This document shows positions 31,765-40,791 of a DNA stretch of 64,000 bases, one piece after another. Under the pieces are notes generated by a model. That model was given only the letters and a program-made list of their open reading frames with translations, was not told where the DNA came from and searched no databases. The stretch lies in assembly GCA_037178625.1 (NCBI GenBank), contig CM074137.1:124001-188000 (forward strand). The letters are read 5' to 3'. The DNA is from Skeletonema tropicum (taxonomy: Eukaryota > Bacillariophyta > Thalassiosirophyceae > Thalassiosirales > Thalassiosiraceae). The translations under genes and the position numbers were made by a program. Every line of letters begins with the position of its first letter. Position 1 is the stretch's first letter.

Positions 31765-33069
31765 ATGACGGCACCATCATCACCTGCTACCGCTCAAAGA
31801 CTAGCAGCCCTCCTCTCCTATGGTCTCGACATTCTTTCCTTCGTCGCCGTAACCCTCCTCCTCTGCTGCTGGCTCTCTGACATGAAACATTTCAACCCAA
31901 CATCAACCACCGCCGCCGGATCTAATGATAATGTTGATTCACTCCTATTCTTATCAAAATCATTCCTGACAAACGGCTTTTGCCTTGCACCCAAATTATT
32001 CGACAATACTCATTTCTCATGTGCTGCCTTTGACTTTCTCTGTGCCTGCATTTGTATACTTGCGATGCTTCTTGCAAAGCAACGCTCCAACAAGAGCAGC
32101 AGCAAGTCCATGACTTTACCAGACAACGTCATTTACTTCTTGGCACACTCCTACGGTCATTACACATTCAGCACTGTCGTGAACAAACAGCAATTTACAA
32201 GTGATTCGGAAAGTACCGCTGAAAAAATTCAGAGCGCCATCATCCTGACCTTCATACTCTCCATTGGTCCCCTAAGAGCTGCATCGTTTCTCATCGAAGC
32301 CAAGAAATTGTCACCTCTACATGCCTACATGATGGATCCTAAGTTTGTAATGATTGTGGACTTTGTAAGTATGTATCCTAGTATCATAGCCTCATGCGGT
32401 ATATCTCCTGAATCTATAGACAGCCGAGACCTCAACACATTCAATGGACACAGGTTTAGCACACTGATTATATATGTTCATGTACATAAGATAAGTCCAG
32501 CAAGTTATGTGCTAATATCTATAATAGGGTCAGATGATGACTGTAATACGGATCCATCACTACAATGTATAGTAGCGGAGAAATGCTGCCTTAAGGACGA
32601 GATCTATGACGCCAAGCATTATGTCACTTCGCTATATTATAAGATATGCAATGAAGATCCTTTAATCCAACAATGTACAACTAGAATCGTAAACATGACT
32701 ATGGAAGAAATGCAATGTAACACTACGTCTCTAGGACATACACGTTGTAGTATCATGTGTCGACATTTAAAGGATGGAGGGATTGACAACGAATGGTACT
32801 GGAGTTCCCATACGTCTGTATCAAATGGATGCATGGTAGATTGGTTAAAGACTGCAGATGGACACACAACAATTGTTCAAAGCAAGGAGTTCACAGCACA
32901 CTTTTATCCCGGAAGAAGAATATGTAGCGAGGCCTGTAAGCAACTTATGCATTCTAGGAAAGTATACAAGACTCAATATAAAGAGGAAGTAAGTAAGAAC
33001 GGTAAAAGTAGTAAAGCTAAGGTTCTAGACCAACTGGGTTCTAGACCAACTGCAATAGTGAGGTTCTAG
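31765..33069 (+). CDS. chimeric ORF: multi-pass membrane protein joined to a B-family DNA polymerase fragment
   Basis: The ORF starts at an ATG at 31765. The first 190 residues have at least three hydrophobic segments (about 15-40, 80-105 and 155-180) and belong to no family I recognise. Near residue 195 the character changes: DFVSMYPSIIASCGISPESI at 199 onward is DNA polymerase B motif A, and further on RRICSEACKQLMHSRKVYKT is the segment before motif B. Near 33021-33077 a 16-base unit is present three times and throws the frame off; motifs B and C lie after it. The polymerase is RNA-primed B-type, not the protein-primed kind. Its origin (viral or element) is open. The join to the membrane part is in frame. 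Confidence 0.65.
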   Translation: MTAPSSPATAQRLAALLSYGLDILSFVAVTLLLCCWLSDMKHFNPTSTTAAGSNDNVDSLLFLSKSFLTNGFCLAPKLFDNTHFSCAAFDFLCACICILAMLLAKQRSNKSSSKSMTLPDNVIYFLAHSYGHYTFSTVVNKQQFTSDSESTAEKIQSAIILTFILSIGPLRAASFLIEAKKLSPLHAYMMDPKFVMIVDFVSMYPSIIASCGISPESIDSRDLNTFNGHRFSTLIIYVHVHKISPASYVLISIIGSDDDCNTDPSLQCIVAEKCCLKDEIYDAKHYVTSLYYKICNEDPLIQQCTTRIVNMTMEEMQCNTTSLGHTRCSIMCRHLKDGGIDNEWYWSSHTSVSNGCMVDWLKTADGHTTIVQSKEFTAHFYPGRRICSEACKQLMHSRKVYKTQYKEEVSKNGKSSKAKVLDQLGSRPTAIVRF

Positions 33070-33298
33070 ACCAACTGCAATACGCACTAAAGATCAATGC
33101 CAATTCAATGTATGGTGTTCTATCTTTTCCACAGTATAATACATATAGTCCTAGATGTGGAATGTCAATAACAGGTACGGGAAGATGGGCATTAAATGCT
33201 ACATGTGCCATCATATCCTTTTTAGGTCTAGAGGTTATATATGGTGACACGGACAGCGTAATGTTTACTCTCGAGACCAACCTCTATAAAAAATGCTA
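33062..33298 (+). pseudogene. B-family DNA polymerase fragment with motifs B and C
   Basis: In a shifted frame after the triplicated 16-mer, KINANSMYGVLSFP (motif B) and LEVIYGDTDSVMF (motif C with both catalytic Asp) are clear. The fragment stops at TAA 3' of motif C, so thumb and C-terminal parts are missing. Together with 31765-33069 it is a broken, truncated polymerase gene. Confidence 0.8.
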
Positions 33299-33302
33299 AG
33301 TA

Positions 33303-33358
33303 GGGTCTCTGCGTGCACACGTGCAGATGCAGAGTCCCTCTGAAGAGGACTCCCACGT
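33303..33358. other. two adjacent hairpins after the polymerase fragment
   Basis: GGGTCTCTGC (33304) pairs with GCAGAGTCCC (33330) and GAGTCCCTCT pairs with AGAGGACTC directly after. They could act as RNA hairpins at the 3' end of the relic; the function is unproven. Confidence 0.45.
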
Positions 33359-33510
33359 GTGACAGAAGATCCTATGTAGGGTGGGGATGACCTAAACTGC
33401 TTTGTTGCTATTTTTCAACTAGAGATTTTATCAGCACAAATATATTGGGGATAACCTAATCAAATCGTCACTCAGCCCATTCTTTTATGTGCCCTGTTGA
33501 CACCCACGTG

Positions 33511-33631
33511 TGTTAGTATCCTCGATCTCCCTACTTCCAATCGATGCTATTGATAGATTAGATAGGAGATAAAAGATAATGATTAGAGTATTTCCGTACT
33601 CTACTTGTATCTACGTACGTGTAATCTAACA
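33511..33631 (-). repeat. 3' LTR of the short LTR element
   Basis: 121 bp, TG...CA ended; matches 34863-34983. Confidence 0.93.
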
Positions 33632-33694
33632 CCCCCCCACAATTCGATATCACGTAGTCGATATCGGATTGTACCAAATAGCATCTCTATCCTT

Positions 33695-34834
33695 TCAATA
33701 AAGGACAAAGGAAGTCCACTTTACAATGAGTGACGTGACCAAGTTGTCTCCAACATCATTGGGGTAATCAAGGGTTGTTTTTGTAACTGAATCATCTGGG
33801 TTACCCCGGTCGATCCCAGGATTCCACTGGCTACCATACAGACCCATTTGATCGCCTGAATGCATTAAGGTAACGGGAATATCAGCCACTAGGTAACCTT
33901 CGTCAATCATAAACGACCACGGTTTTGCCTGCACTCCAGAGTTAGTTCCAATAATATTCTGCTGATCCACATCGTTCATCTTAGGTCCAATACATTTCCT
34001 CTGCTCAACATCGGTTGTCTTAGTTCCAATACAGTTCCGCTGCTTAACATCGGTTGTTTGAGTTCCAATACGTTTCCTCTGCTCAACTTCAGTTGTCTTA
34101 GTTTCAACACAATTCCACTGCTCAATTTCAATTTTGTTAGTTCCAATACGAGTCCTCTGCGCGCTATCATTCAGCACTATATCCGCTGCTGTAACCTCAG
34201 TCGGTTCAAGCTTCATGGAGCTCTCTTCTTCATCAGTATTGTATTCGTCCTCAACCTTCGGTTCAAGCTTCATGGAACTCTCTTCTTCATCAGTATTGTA
34301 TTCGTCCTCAACCTTCGGTTCAAGCTTCATGAAACTCTCTTCTTCATCAGTATTGTATTCGTCCTCAACCTCAAATGCAATATGATTTCGCTGAGTTGCT
34401 GCTAAAAAAATCTTCCCCGCTGTTTCCAGGTCGTGTTGGAGTTGTGGAAGAGTTTCTACTAATTCCTCATACTCGTCACTGTCTTCATAATTAAATGGTT
34501 CATACTGAGTAGATTGCTCAGAGTCAGAGTCGTCAAAGGTGTTAATAAGAGTATCCAAGTTGTGTAGCATGTTATCATGGGCTGCGTACACATCGTCGGC
34601 GTCCTCGACTGGTAAGTACCTAATTGATGTTGTTTGCTTTGTAGGAGGTGTGTCACTGATAAATGTTGGTGAATCTACACGTAGTGTTGTTGCTCCGTTA
34701 ATAATATTGTCATGGCATGTACCTTGTGGAGGTGTGGCAATGACAATTTTGTTTAATAGCGCATGAGTTGCGCCGCCAACAAATTCGTTGGTTGCCAAAT
34801 TCACAAATGGAATTATGGCATAAATGAACTTCAT
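33695..34834 (-). CDS. cargo ORF of the short LTR element (379 aa, unknown, repeat-rich)
   Basis: Starts at an ATG 28 bases inside the 5' LTR and ends about 63 bases before the 3' LTR, in the element's own orientation. The N-terminus is hydrophobic (MKFIYAIIPFVNLATNEFVG). The middle holds three copies of a 19-residue acidic repeat (VEDEYNTDEEESSMKLEPK). About six imperfect copies of an RxRIGTxTTDVEQ-type repeat follow. The C-terminal 70 residues (PWSFMIDEGYLVADIPVTLM) look globular. No zinc knuckle, protease or polymerase motif is present. I do not recognise the family. An open frame of this length in a non-autonomous element suggests selection or very recent origin. Confidence 0.75.
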   Translation of the reverse strand: MKFIYAIIPFVNLATNEFVGGATHALLNKIVIATPPQGTCHDNIINGATTLRVDSPTFISDTPPTKQTTSIRYLPVEDADDVYAAHDNMLHNLDTLINTFDDSDSEQSTQYEPFNYEDSDEYEELVETLPQLQHDLETAGKIFLAATQRNHIAFEVEDEYNTDEEESFMKLEPKVEDEYNTDEEESSMKLEPKVEDEYNTDEEESSMKLEPTEVTAADIVLNDSAQRTRIGTNKIEIEQWNCVETKTTEVEQRKRIGTQTTDVKQRNCIGTKTTDVEQRKCIGPKMNDVDQQNIIGTNSGVQAKPWSFMIDEGYLVADIPVTLMHSGDQMGLYGSQWNPGIDRGNPDDSVTKTTLDYPNDVGDNLVTSLIVKWTSFVLY

Positions 34835-34862
34835 TGTTGGTGATTGTATAGGCTCTATAACC

Positions 34863-34983
34863 TGTTAGTATCCTCGATCTCCCTACTTCCAATCGATGCT
34901 ATTGATAGATTAGATAGGAGATAAAAGATAATGATTAGAGTATTTCCGTACTCTACTTGTATCTACGTACGTGTAATCTAACA
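34863..34983 (-). repeat. 5' LTR of the short LTR element
   Basis: 121 bp; matches 33511-33631 and is followed by the ACGTG target duplication. Confidence 0.93.
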
Positions 34984-35037
34984 ACGTGACACTGGCATCA
35001 AAATTCTGACATTCTTGACTAGTCCGTTCTATTCTCA

Positions 35038-35240
35038 CGCACAAAGAAAAACACAAGCTGGAACCGTTCTCACAAAGAAAAACACAAGCTGGAACCGTTC
35101 TCACAAAGAAAAACACAAGCTGGAACCGTTCTCACAAAGAAAAACACAAGCTGGAACCATTCTCACAAAGAAAAACACAAGCTGGAACCGTTCTCACAAA
35201 GAAAAACACAAGCTGGAACCATTCTCACCAAACTAAAACA
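35038..35240. repeat. 31-bp tandem repeat, about 6.5 copies
   Basis: The unit CACAAAGAAAAACACAAGCT plus GGAACCGTTCT is repeated head to tail with almost no variation (C/A change in some copies). It lies 120 bases upstream of a small secreted-protein gene, so it could affect its promoter. The 31-base period excludes a coding repeat. Confidence 0.93.
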
Positions 35241-35358
35241 CAGGTGTGAACCAGAAACATGGTTAGGTTTCTGTTATGTACTCCGAGGATTCGTTTTTTT
35301 CAACTGCATAAATTTGAATCCGCTTCAGATCAAACACCTCTTTTAACACATATCAACT

Positions 35359-36150
35359 ATGAAGTTCATCAAGATCGCCGCTCTCTCGCTCCTTGCGCTT
35401 TCTGGCAATGCCGTCGATGGTAAGCGTCTGAAATAATTTTGGCAGTGTATCTTTGTATATCATTTTTTGTTAGGTTCCGCTGACCCTCCGACCCTTCTTT
35501 TTCACTCACACACTCATGTTGTGTTTTACTTTTCTTTCAACTCATTTAGGGTTCTGGTTCGAAGATTTTCCTGGAGTCAGCAAATTTTGCAACGGTGCCT
35601 TGCATGCAGTCAGCGATTGTGTCTTCCGTGGTCCAACTGATGATTTTGACTTTTTCATGGCTGGTGCGAAAGCCAGAGAGTGCCTCAACACTGCTGCGGA
35701 TGACGCCGCTAAAAAAGCATGTCTTAAGCCTTTGTTCGACATCGCTGCAGAAAGTTGTTCTGGTCTCACCACATGGGTTAAGTCATACCCCTGTGACCTG
35801 GAGATTTCTCCTGATCTCGAGGATGCAGCTGCCCTCTTGGAAGACAAAGAAGAGGACAAATTCATCGCTGTCGACGGTAAGTGTATGCGTCTGAGATGTT
35901 TGGGGGGTATATCATCATTTATCCTTTTGTGAGGTGCACAAGCACAATTGCCTCTTCTTCTTCTCCTCTACCTCTACATCCTTGTCACAATATGTTTTAT
36001 TGCTGCTTCGCTGACCCGACGCTTCTCATGTTGTTATTCTTCCACTTCCACTCTAACATTCGTGCGTTACTGCTCTTTAATTCTCTTCTGCTTGAAGAGC
36101 TTGAGCTCGATACTAAAGCTTATGGGTACAAACTCCGTGGCCGTCAGTAA
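35359..36150 (+). CDS. small secreted cysteine-containing protein, three exons (146 aa)
   Basis: Exons 35359-35419, 35550-35876 and 36098-36150, both introns GT-AG in phase 1. The first 18-20 residues (MKFIKIAALSLLALSGNAVD) are a typical signal peptide. The mature part has six cysteines (FCNG, SDCVF, RECLN, KACLK, ESCSG, YPCDL), consistent with three disulfides, an acidic helix (DLEDAAALLEDKEEDK) and a C-terminus YKLRGRQ. No family is recognised; it is probably a secreted or wall-associated protein. The tandem repeat just upstream may be part of its control region. Confidence 0.78.
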
Positions 36151-37304
36151 AGAGATTACTGCTGCAATGAGAACGAGCATGTTGGGGGACAGATATAATA
36201 AACGACGCTACTACCGTGTGAAGACTTTGGCATTTTGGCTACTCAGTTTGTTTCCATTTTCACTGCTTTGGCTATAGTATTTGAAGTATTCTATGATCTA
36301 AATATTAGCGTCACCATCTATTAGGTACCACTGTCTTGAGAGTCATTTCTTTCCACTCAACCATATGTCATCATAAGGCAATATCTCAAAATCATATACA
36401 GAGAGAATGTTCCAAAAGAACACCGCCTCCTCAAAGGTCGGTACACACGTGAGTTATGCTGCAGCCATGGTTAATATTTGATGTCCCGTATTATTGAACC
36501 CCCCCCCTTTGTTTTGAGAGCCAATCCAAGTCTAAGATCTTGCAGAACAATTGCAATATGCAGAACCAACACTGCCTTAAATAGAAGAAGATTGTATATA
36601 GTATCCCTACCTCCAGGATGCATTCCTTCGGCCAGATCTTTTATGCGTTGTTGCATGCATTACATTCACACGTGCTCCTGAGCAAGAAGGAAGGATCTCA
36701 TCTTTGACTTCTCAGCCAGCACACATCATCGTGATCTCTGTATGTCTGCGCTCATCATATATACAAGCGAGCACGATGTTGCTTACGCTTACGTCAAGAA
36801 GTTTAGGCGCCGCTATCTCAGCCTATCAGGAAGCAGAACCTCACAAACTGACAACCAGCAAGGAACGTGCTTGCTGTTCCGAAATCTTCTTATTAGCGTT
36901 AGAGCTGTTCTTTCTAACGATCAAAGTATGTATGATGGGCTGATTAGATAGAACATCAACATGACCATGCATGAACGACGGTGCGATGTGCGATTCACTT
37001 GACATCTATCTATCGTCAACGCAATGTCCACCCCTCTGCGGATATCCAATACTGGTCTTTAGGAATATTTATCTTCGGATCAATCCTTATTGATAAAAAT
37101 GCGCTGGGGTATGAATATTCTTCACAGAGATGACGATTTTCAAAACTTCCCCCCTCATTTTCATTTTTGAAAATAAACCCACAACCACAACGTATGTATG
37201 ATAGTATTGGTATTGTACAACGCATCTTGTCTCGCAGTATCGATATCGATGTGTTGGCTGATAGTTATATTATATAGTGTGTAGTTGTGAACCGCCGGCC
37301 AGCC
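36151..37304. other. intergenic; one diverged MITE-end copy
   Basis: At about 36478-36560 the sequence GATGTCCCGTATTATTGAAC with a following C-run resembles the left end of the MITE at 40394, but the partner end is not visible. No gene was seen. Confidence 0.45.
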
Positions 37305-38567
37305 ATGTCAGAAGAGATCACAAAGGGCAGCATAGTAGTAGTCGAAAGCCGCACATGGCCAGGCTCAAATAAACCCGGGGGTGTCGCTCGAGTAACCGCC
37401 GTCCACAACGAGACGGGCATTCCGATTCCGAAAAAAAAGTACGACGTTTCCTATGTGCTGGGTGGCAAAGAAAAGGGTGTGGAGGAGGAATATGTCCGGC
37501 TGCAGTCATCATCATCATCAATAGCTGGGGGTGGTGGTACTAATAGTACTAATTTGCACATATCCACATCCACAGCATCATTCGCTCTCTCGGCCAGTCC
37601 ACTACAGACACCGCGCAGTATCGATGAGTCCACCACTACCAGAAAAGAAGAATCACCAGTCAATGGTGACGAAGACCCTAACTTGATCGACGAGAAACGA
37701 AAGCGCAAGAATAGTATCCAGGAAGATATATTGATGCACCCCGGATCTAGAAATAGTTCGTACAATTCACTCGGTGCAGGGAAACAAGATATGGAAGAAC
37801 AACCGCTGCCGCTGGTGAAAAAGAGAAAGATCCTCCATGAGGCAGAGGCAGAGGCAGAAACTAGTCATGATGATGACTCGGCTGTATCGTCATCTTCATC
37901 ATTGCACAATCATCATAAAACTGCCATTTGGTCGGCAAGAAAACATTTGGAAATCAAGGACAAGAAAAAATCATCTTCCACCAACAACATTAACATTACT
38001 GAAAATAACCAAGATCAGGGCAACAAATCAGCAAAAGAACAACAACAACAAGATGCAGCAGCAGCAGTAGTATCTCTCAAGCGATGGCGTTCCCATCAAA
38101 TAGCCGAAGATTACATCAGTCTAGCCTCCGCCATGGTCCTACCACCCACACGAACAGCCACCACTCACCATCATCTCAACAACACCTTTGGCTATACTCC
38201 CCACCTAGGTCAATACCCCATCGAACAAGTTACAGCCTTGGGGTATCTAACCTCCCCCCTCCGACGACCCACCGTTATTGAAAAATGGTCCCCCTATGAA
38301 ATTGCCACCTTTGAGGCAGCACTGGCATTACATGGGAAGCACTTCCATCAGGTACAAAAATGGATCAAGACGAAAAATACCAAGGAGGTGATTGAATTTT
38401 ATTATATTTGGAAGAAGACTAGTCATTATAGGAGGTGGAAGAGTTCGTTTTGTGAAGAGATGGAGGAGAGTGTTTGTAGTAGTAGTAGTGGTGGTGGTGG
38501 TGGTGATGATTGTGGTGTGGGGGAGGAGGATGGGATGAGTGTGGTGGAGGGGAAGAAGAGTGAGTGA
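37305..38567 (+). CDS. SANT/Myb-domain chromatin protein (420 aa)
   Basis: Single exon; the start is the ATG at 37305. Residues 6-65 (GSIVVVESRTWPG, YDVSYVLGGKEKGVEEEYVR) look like a Tudor/BAH-like beta module. The centre is Ser-, Lys- and Gln-rich with a possible nuclear signal (KKRKI). A SANT domain at about 326-376 has EKWSPYEIATFEAALALHGK, FHQVQKWIKTKNTKEVIEFY and YIWKKT. This is the SANT type found in MTA/MIER/RERE co-repressors that contact histone deacetylases; no ELM2 domain is seen. The tail is Gly/Glu-rich. It is convergent with RanBP1 with 252 bases between stop codons. Confidence 0.85.
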   Translation: MSEEITKGSIVVVESRTWPGSNKPGGVARVTAVHNETGIPIPKKKYDVSYVLGGKEKGVEEEYVRLQSSSSSIAGGGGTNSTNLHISTSTASFALSASPLQTPRSIDESTTTRKEESPVNGDEDPNLIDEKRKRKNSIQEDILMHPGSRNSSYNSLGAGKQDMEEQPLPLVKKRKILHEAEAEAETSHDDDSAVSSSSSLHNHHKTAIWSARKHLEIKDKKKSSSTNNINITENNQDQGNKSAKEQQQQDAAAAVVSLKRWRSHQIAEDYISLASAMVLPPTRTATTHHHLNNTFGYTPHLGQYPIEQVTALGYLTSPLRRPTVIEKWSPYEIATFEAALALHGKHFHQVQKWIKTKNTKEVIEFYYIWKKTSHYRRWKSSFCEEMEESVCSSSSGGGGGDDCGVGEEDGMSVVEGKKSE

Positions 38568-38819
38568 TGAATGAATGAGTGTGGTGGTGCATAATAATAA
38601 TGTCAAAAGTCAATTTTGTTAGTACATAGTTGTAACCGATTGTCTTAGTAGGTTTAAGAGATGATGATCTATCTCATGCTTAAAGATATGGTTGTGTGAA
38701 TCGAAAGCACTGGAGAGTCTTCCATGATCAGTGTGTTGATGTTGTGTTATATTTCACACTATAAGTAAGTCTCTACCCTCTCAAGAAAACTAAAATACAC
38801 ACAATCAATCAATATCAAT

Positions 38820-40069
38820 CTACTCTTCATCACCAGTCTTTAACCCACTCAAAGCCTCCGCAGCCTCATCCGCCTCCCCACCCTCATCCGGCTTATCCTC
38901 CCCCGCCAACAAACTCTCCATCTCCTTCTGATACTTCTCATAAGTTTCCTTAAACTCCGTCGCAACATCCGAATTGGCAAATCTCAACGCAAACACCTTC
39001 TCCTCCAACTCCCCCTCCGCAAAGTCATATGCACTCCACACCCACGAACGATCACTCCCCGCATTCGGTTCCAACTTGATCCGCGGATCAAGCGCATGAT
39101 TGGCAATAACCTTCATCGTTTTTTCCTGCCGCATTAGGAAGCGGATGCGTTGATGTTCTCGGTGGCGGAGGATGCGGGCCTCGCCGATGCCGCGTTCGCG
39201 CCAGGTTTTGTTGCCCGTGCCCTTGTCGAGGAGGGTTTCGCCGTAGATGAAGAGTTTGGAGCGGTAGGAGCAGAGGGTTTCTTCGTCTTCTTCGCCGGAT
39301 TTGACTTCTACTTCTTCTAGCTTTACCTACGTGATGGTGTCGTATGATATTTGAGTGATTGGATGGATGATTTGATGGATAATTGATGTTATTGTGATAG
39401 TAGAGATGTATTTTTTCGAGTGTGATTCATTCATAAGAGAATTGTGCAGGATTTTGGATTGACAATGCAATGAAAGAAACAGTAATGGATGAGACAATTC
39501 ATTTGAAATAATGAGGCACATGATGTGAAAAAAAAAACATGATTTTCAAGAGACAAGTCGATCGTCCACCAATCAACCAAGCCGCAGAACCAAAGTTTGG
39601 CGGCCCCCTTTTCTTCACAAGAACCTATATCAACAATAATGCAATCCGTGTTTGTCAATCGTTATAAATTGAGTGAATAGAGGCACCGAGATACGCCGAA
39701 AGAAAAAAGATTTCTAAAAACTGTCATTGGATGTAAAATAATAGTGACCGACGCCTGCGTCCAAATGAATTAATTCGATCTTCGCATCTCTACCAAAACA
39801 CAATTATGAGTCCACCTCAGTCTTCCAGCTTACAGCAGGGGCTACGAAATGACCATTGATCCATCTAGATTCGCTCAGCCTTCCACATTTTCACAAATGT
39901 TATTTCATATTTTTCTCGCCCCCCGCCCCCCCCAGTAAATTAAGGAACTCACCACCGGTTCAAAAGTAGCCGTACTCTCCTCCTCCTTTACTTTATCTTC
40001 CTCCTCCTTTTTTGGCTCCTCCTCCACCTTGGGAGTCTCTGTGGGCTTTGTCTCTTGGTCGTCCGACAT
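38820..40069 (-). CDS. RANBP1: Ran-binding protein 1 (RanBP1), 207 aa
   Basis: Two exons on the minus strand: 40069-39953 (39 codons, Glu/Lys-rich) and 39326-38820, with a 626-bp GT-AG intron in phase 0. Exon 2 is a complete Ran-binding domain: VKLEEVEVKSGEEDEETL, ... TWRERGIGEARILRHREHQR, RFLMRQEKTMKVIANHALDP, SDRSWVWSAYDFAEGELEEK, FALRFANSDVATEFKETYEK. RanBP1 binds Ran-GTP and helps RanGAP release Ran from export complexes at the cytoplasmic face of the nuclear pore. Length is typical of the family. The acidic C-terminal tail lacks an obvious Leu-rich export signal. Confidence 0.95.
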
Positions 40070-40388
40070 GGTCTTTTTATTGATGATGCGTTACTTTGAC
40101 TGCTCGCTCGCTTGGATTTTTTGCTTGTTCGCTTTTTTGCAGTTGCTGGCGGCTGGAGAGAAGATGCCTGTCTCATTTATACGGACAGACCATGGTGCAC
40201 AAAAAATAGGAAGGGCAAGCTCAAAGCCTTGAGTAGTTACATAGAGATAATACTCGTTCATACTCCTTCTTGGTGTTGCTGGTTGGTGGCACTGAACCAG
40301 ATGCCGTAGCAAGGTCAGCAGTCGACCAAAATATCTCGACTGGTATCATGATGTGTTGTGCCACCTGTGGTATTTGGTATCCACTTTT
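40070..40388. promoter_or_regulatory. upstream region of RanBP1
   Basis: It contains the 5' flank of the minus-strand RanBP1 gene. No motif is assigned. Confidence 0.35.
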
Positions 40389-40700
40389 CAAAGGCGGCTT
40401 TGATTCGATGTCCAGTATTATTGATCCCCCCCCCTCATTTTGAGGGCCCAGTCCAAGACTTTGTAGAACAACACGGTGCCATCTAGAAGATGATATTGTC
40501 TCAGCAACAAGACTTCTAATACCGGTATGACACCACTACGACACAGAAATATTTGGATGTGACTCAAGCTATTTTGGGTAGATTGGGTGCCCATTGGGTA
40601 TCTGGCGTTCTGCATTTGGGGGCGTTCTAACCCCCCACCCCCCCTCACTTTTTGGATTTGGTTGTCAATAATACTGGACATCGAATCAAAGCCGCCAAAG
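40389..40700. mobile_element. MITE with 31-bp terminal inverted repeats and 5-bp target duplication
   Basis: Element 40394-40695 (302 bp). The left end GCGGCTTTGATTCGATGTCC continuing AGTATTATTGA is the exact inverse of the right end. Both sides carry CAAAG (40389-40393 and 40696-40700). C-runs lie just inside each end. There is no coding capacity. A diverged relative of the left end is at 36478. Confidence 0.85.
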
Positions 40701-40791
40701 AATAATGGAATCTCCATCGGATGTTTGAAGTTGAAGTCTATAAGTCTAAGTGAATGTTTCAGTGAATGTAATGTAGAAGTATCTTATTAGG

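Larger units (their letters stand above)
33506..34988 (-). mobile_element. short LTR retrotransposon (TRIM/LARD-like) with one cargo ORF
   Basis: Two 121-bp direct repeats (33511-33631 and 34863-34983) begin TGTTAGTATCC and end TAATCTAACA, identical by eye, and are flanked by the 5-bp target duplication ACGTG (33506-33510, 34984-34988). On the minus strand a polypurine tract GTGGGGGGG abuts the 3' LTR, and GGTTATAGAGCC follows the 5' LTR, recalling half-tRNA primer sites of Copia-type elements. The 1231-bp interior encodes a single ORF and no gag, protease, RT or integrase, so the element must move in trans. Confidence 0.93.

Noticed and set aside
32359..32375. Splice donor GTAAGTATG inside polymerase motif A as an intron start
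   Set aside because: The sequence stays coding through it, with polymerase-like residues continuing to 33020, and no convincing acceptor restores a different frame.
35038..35240. CRISPR-like array
   Set aside because: Units are contiguous with no unique spacers; it is a simple minisatellite in a eukaryotic genome.
35542..35865. Minus-strand ORF of 107 codons over the secreted-protein gene
   Set aside because: The sense strand gives a signal peptide, six cysteines and phase-consistent introns.
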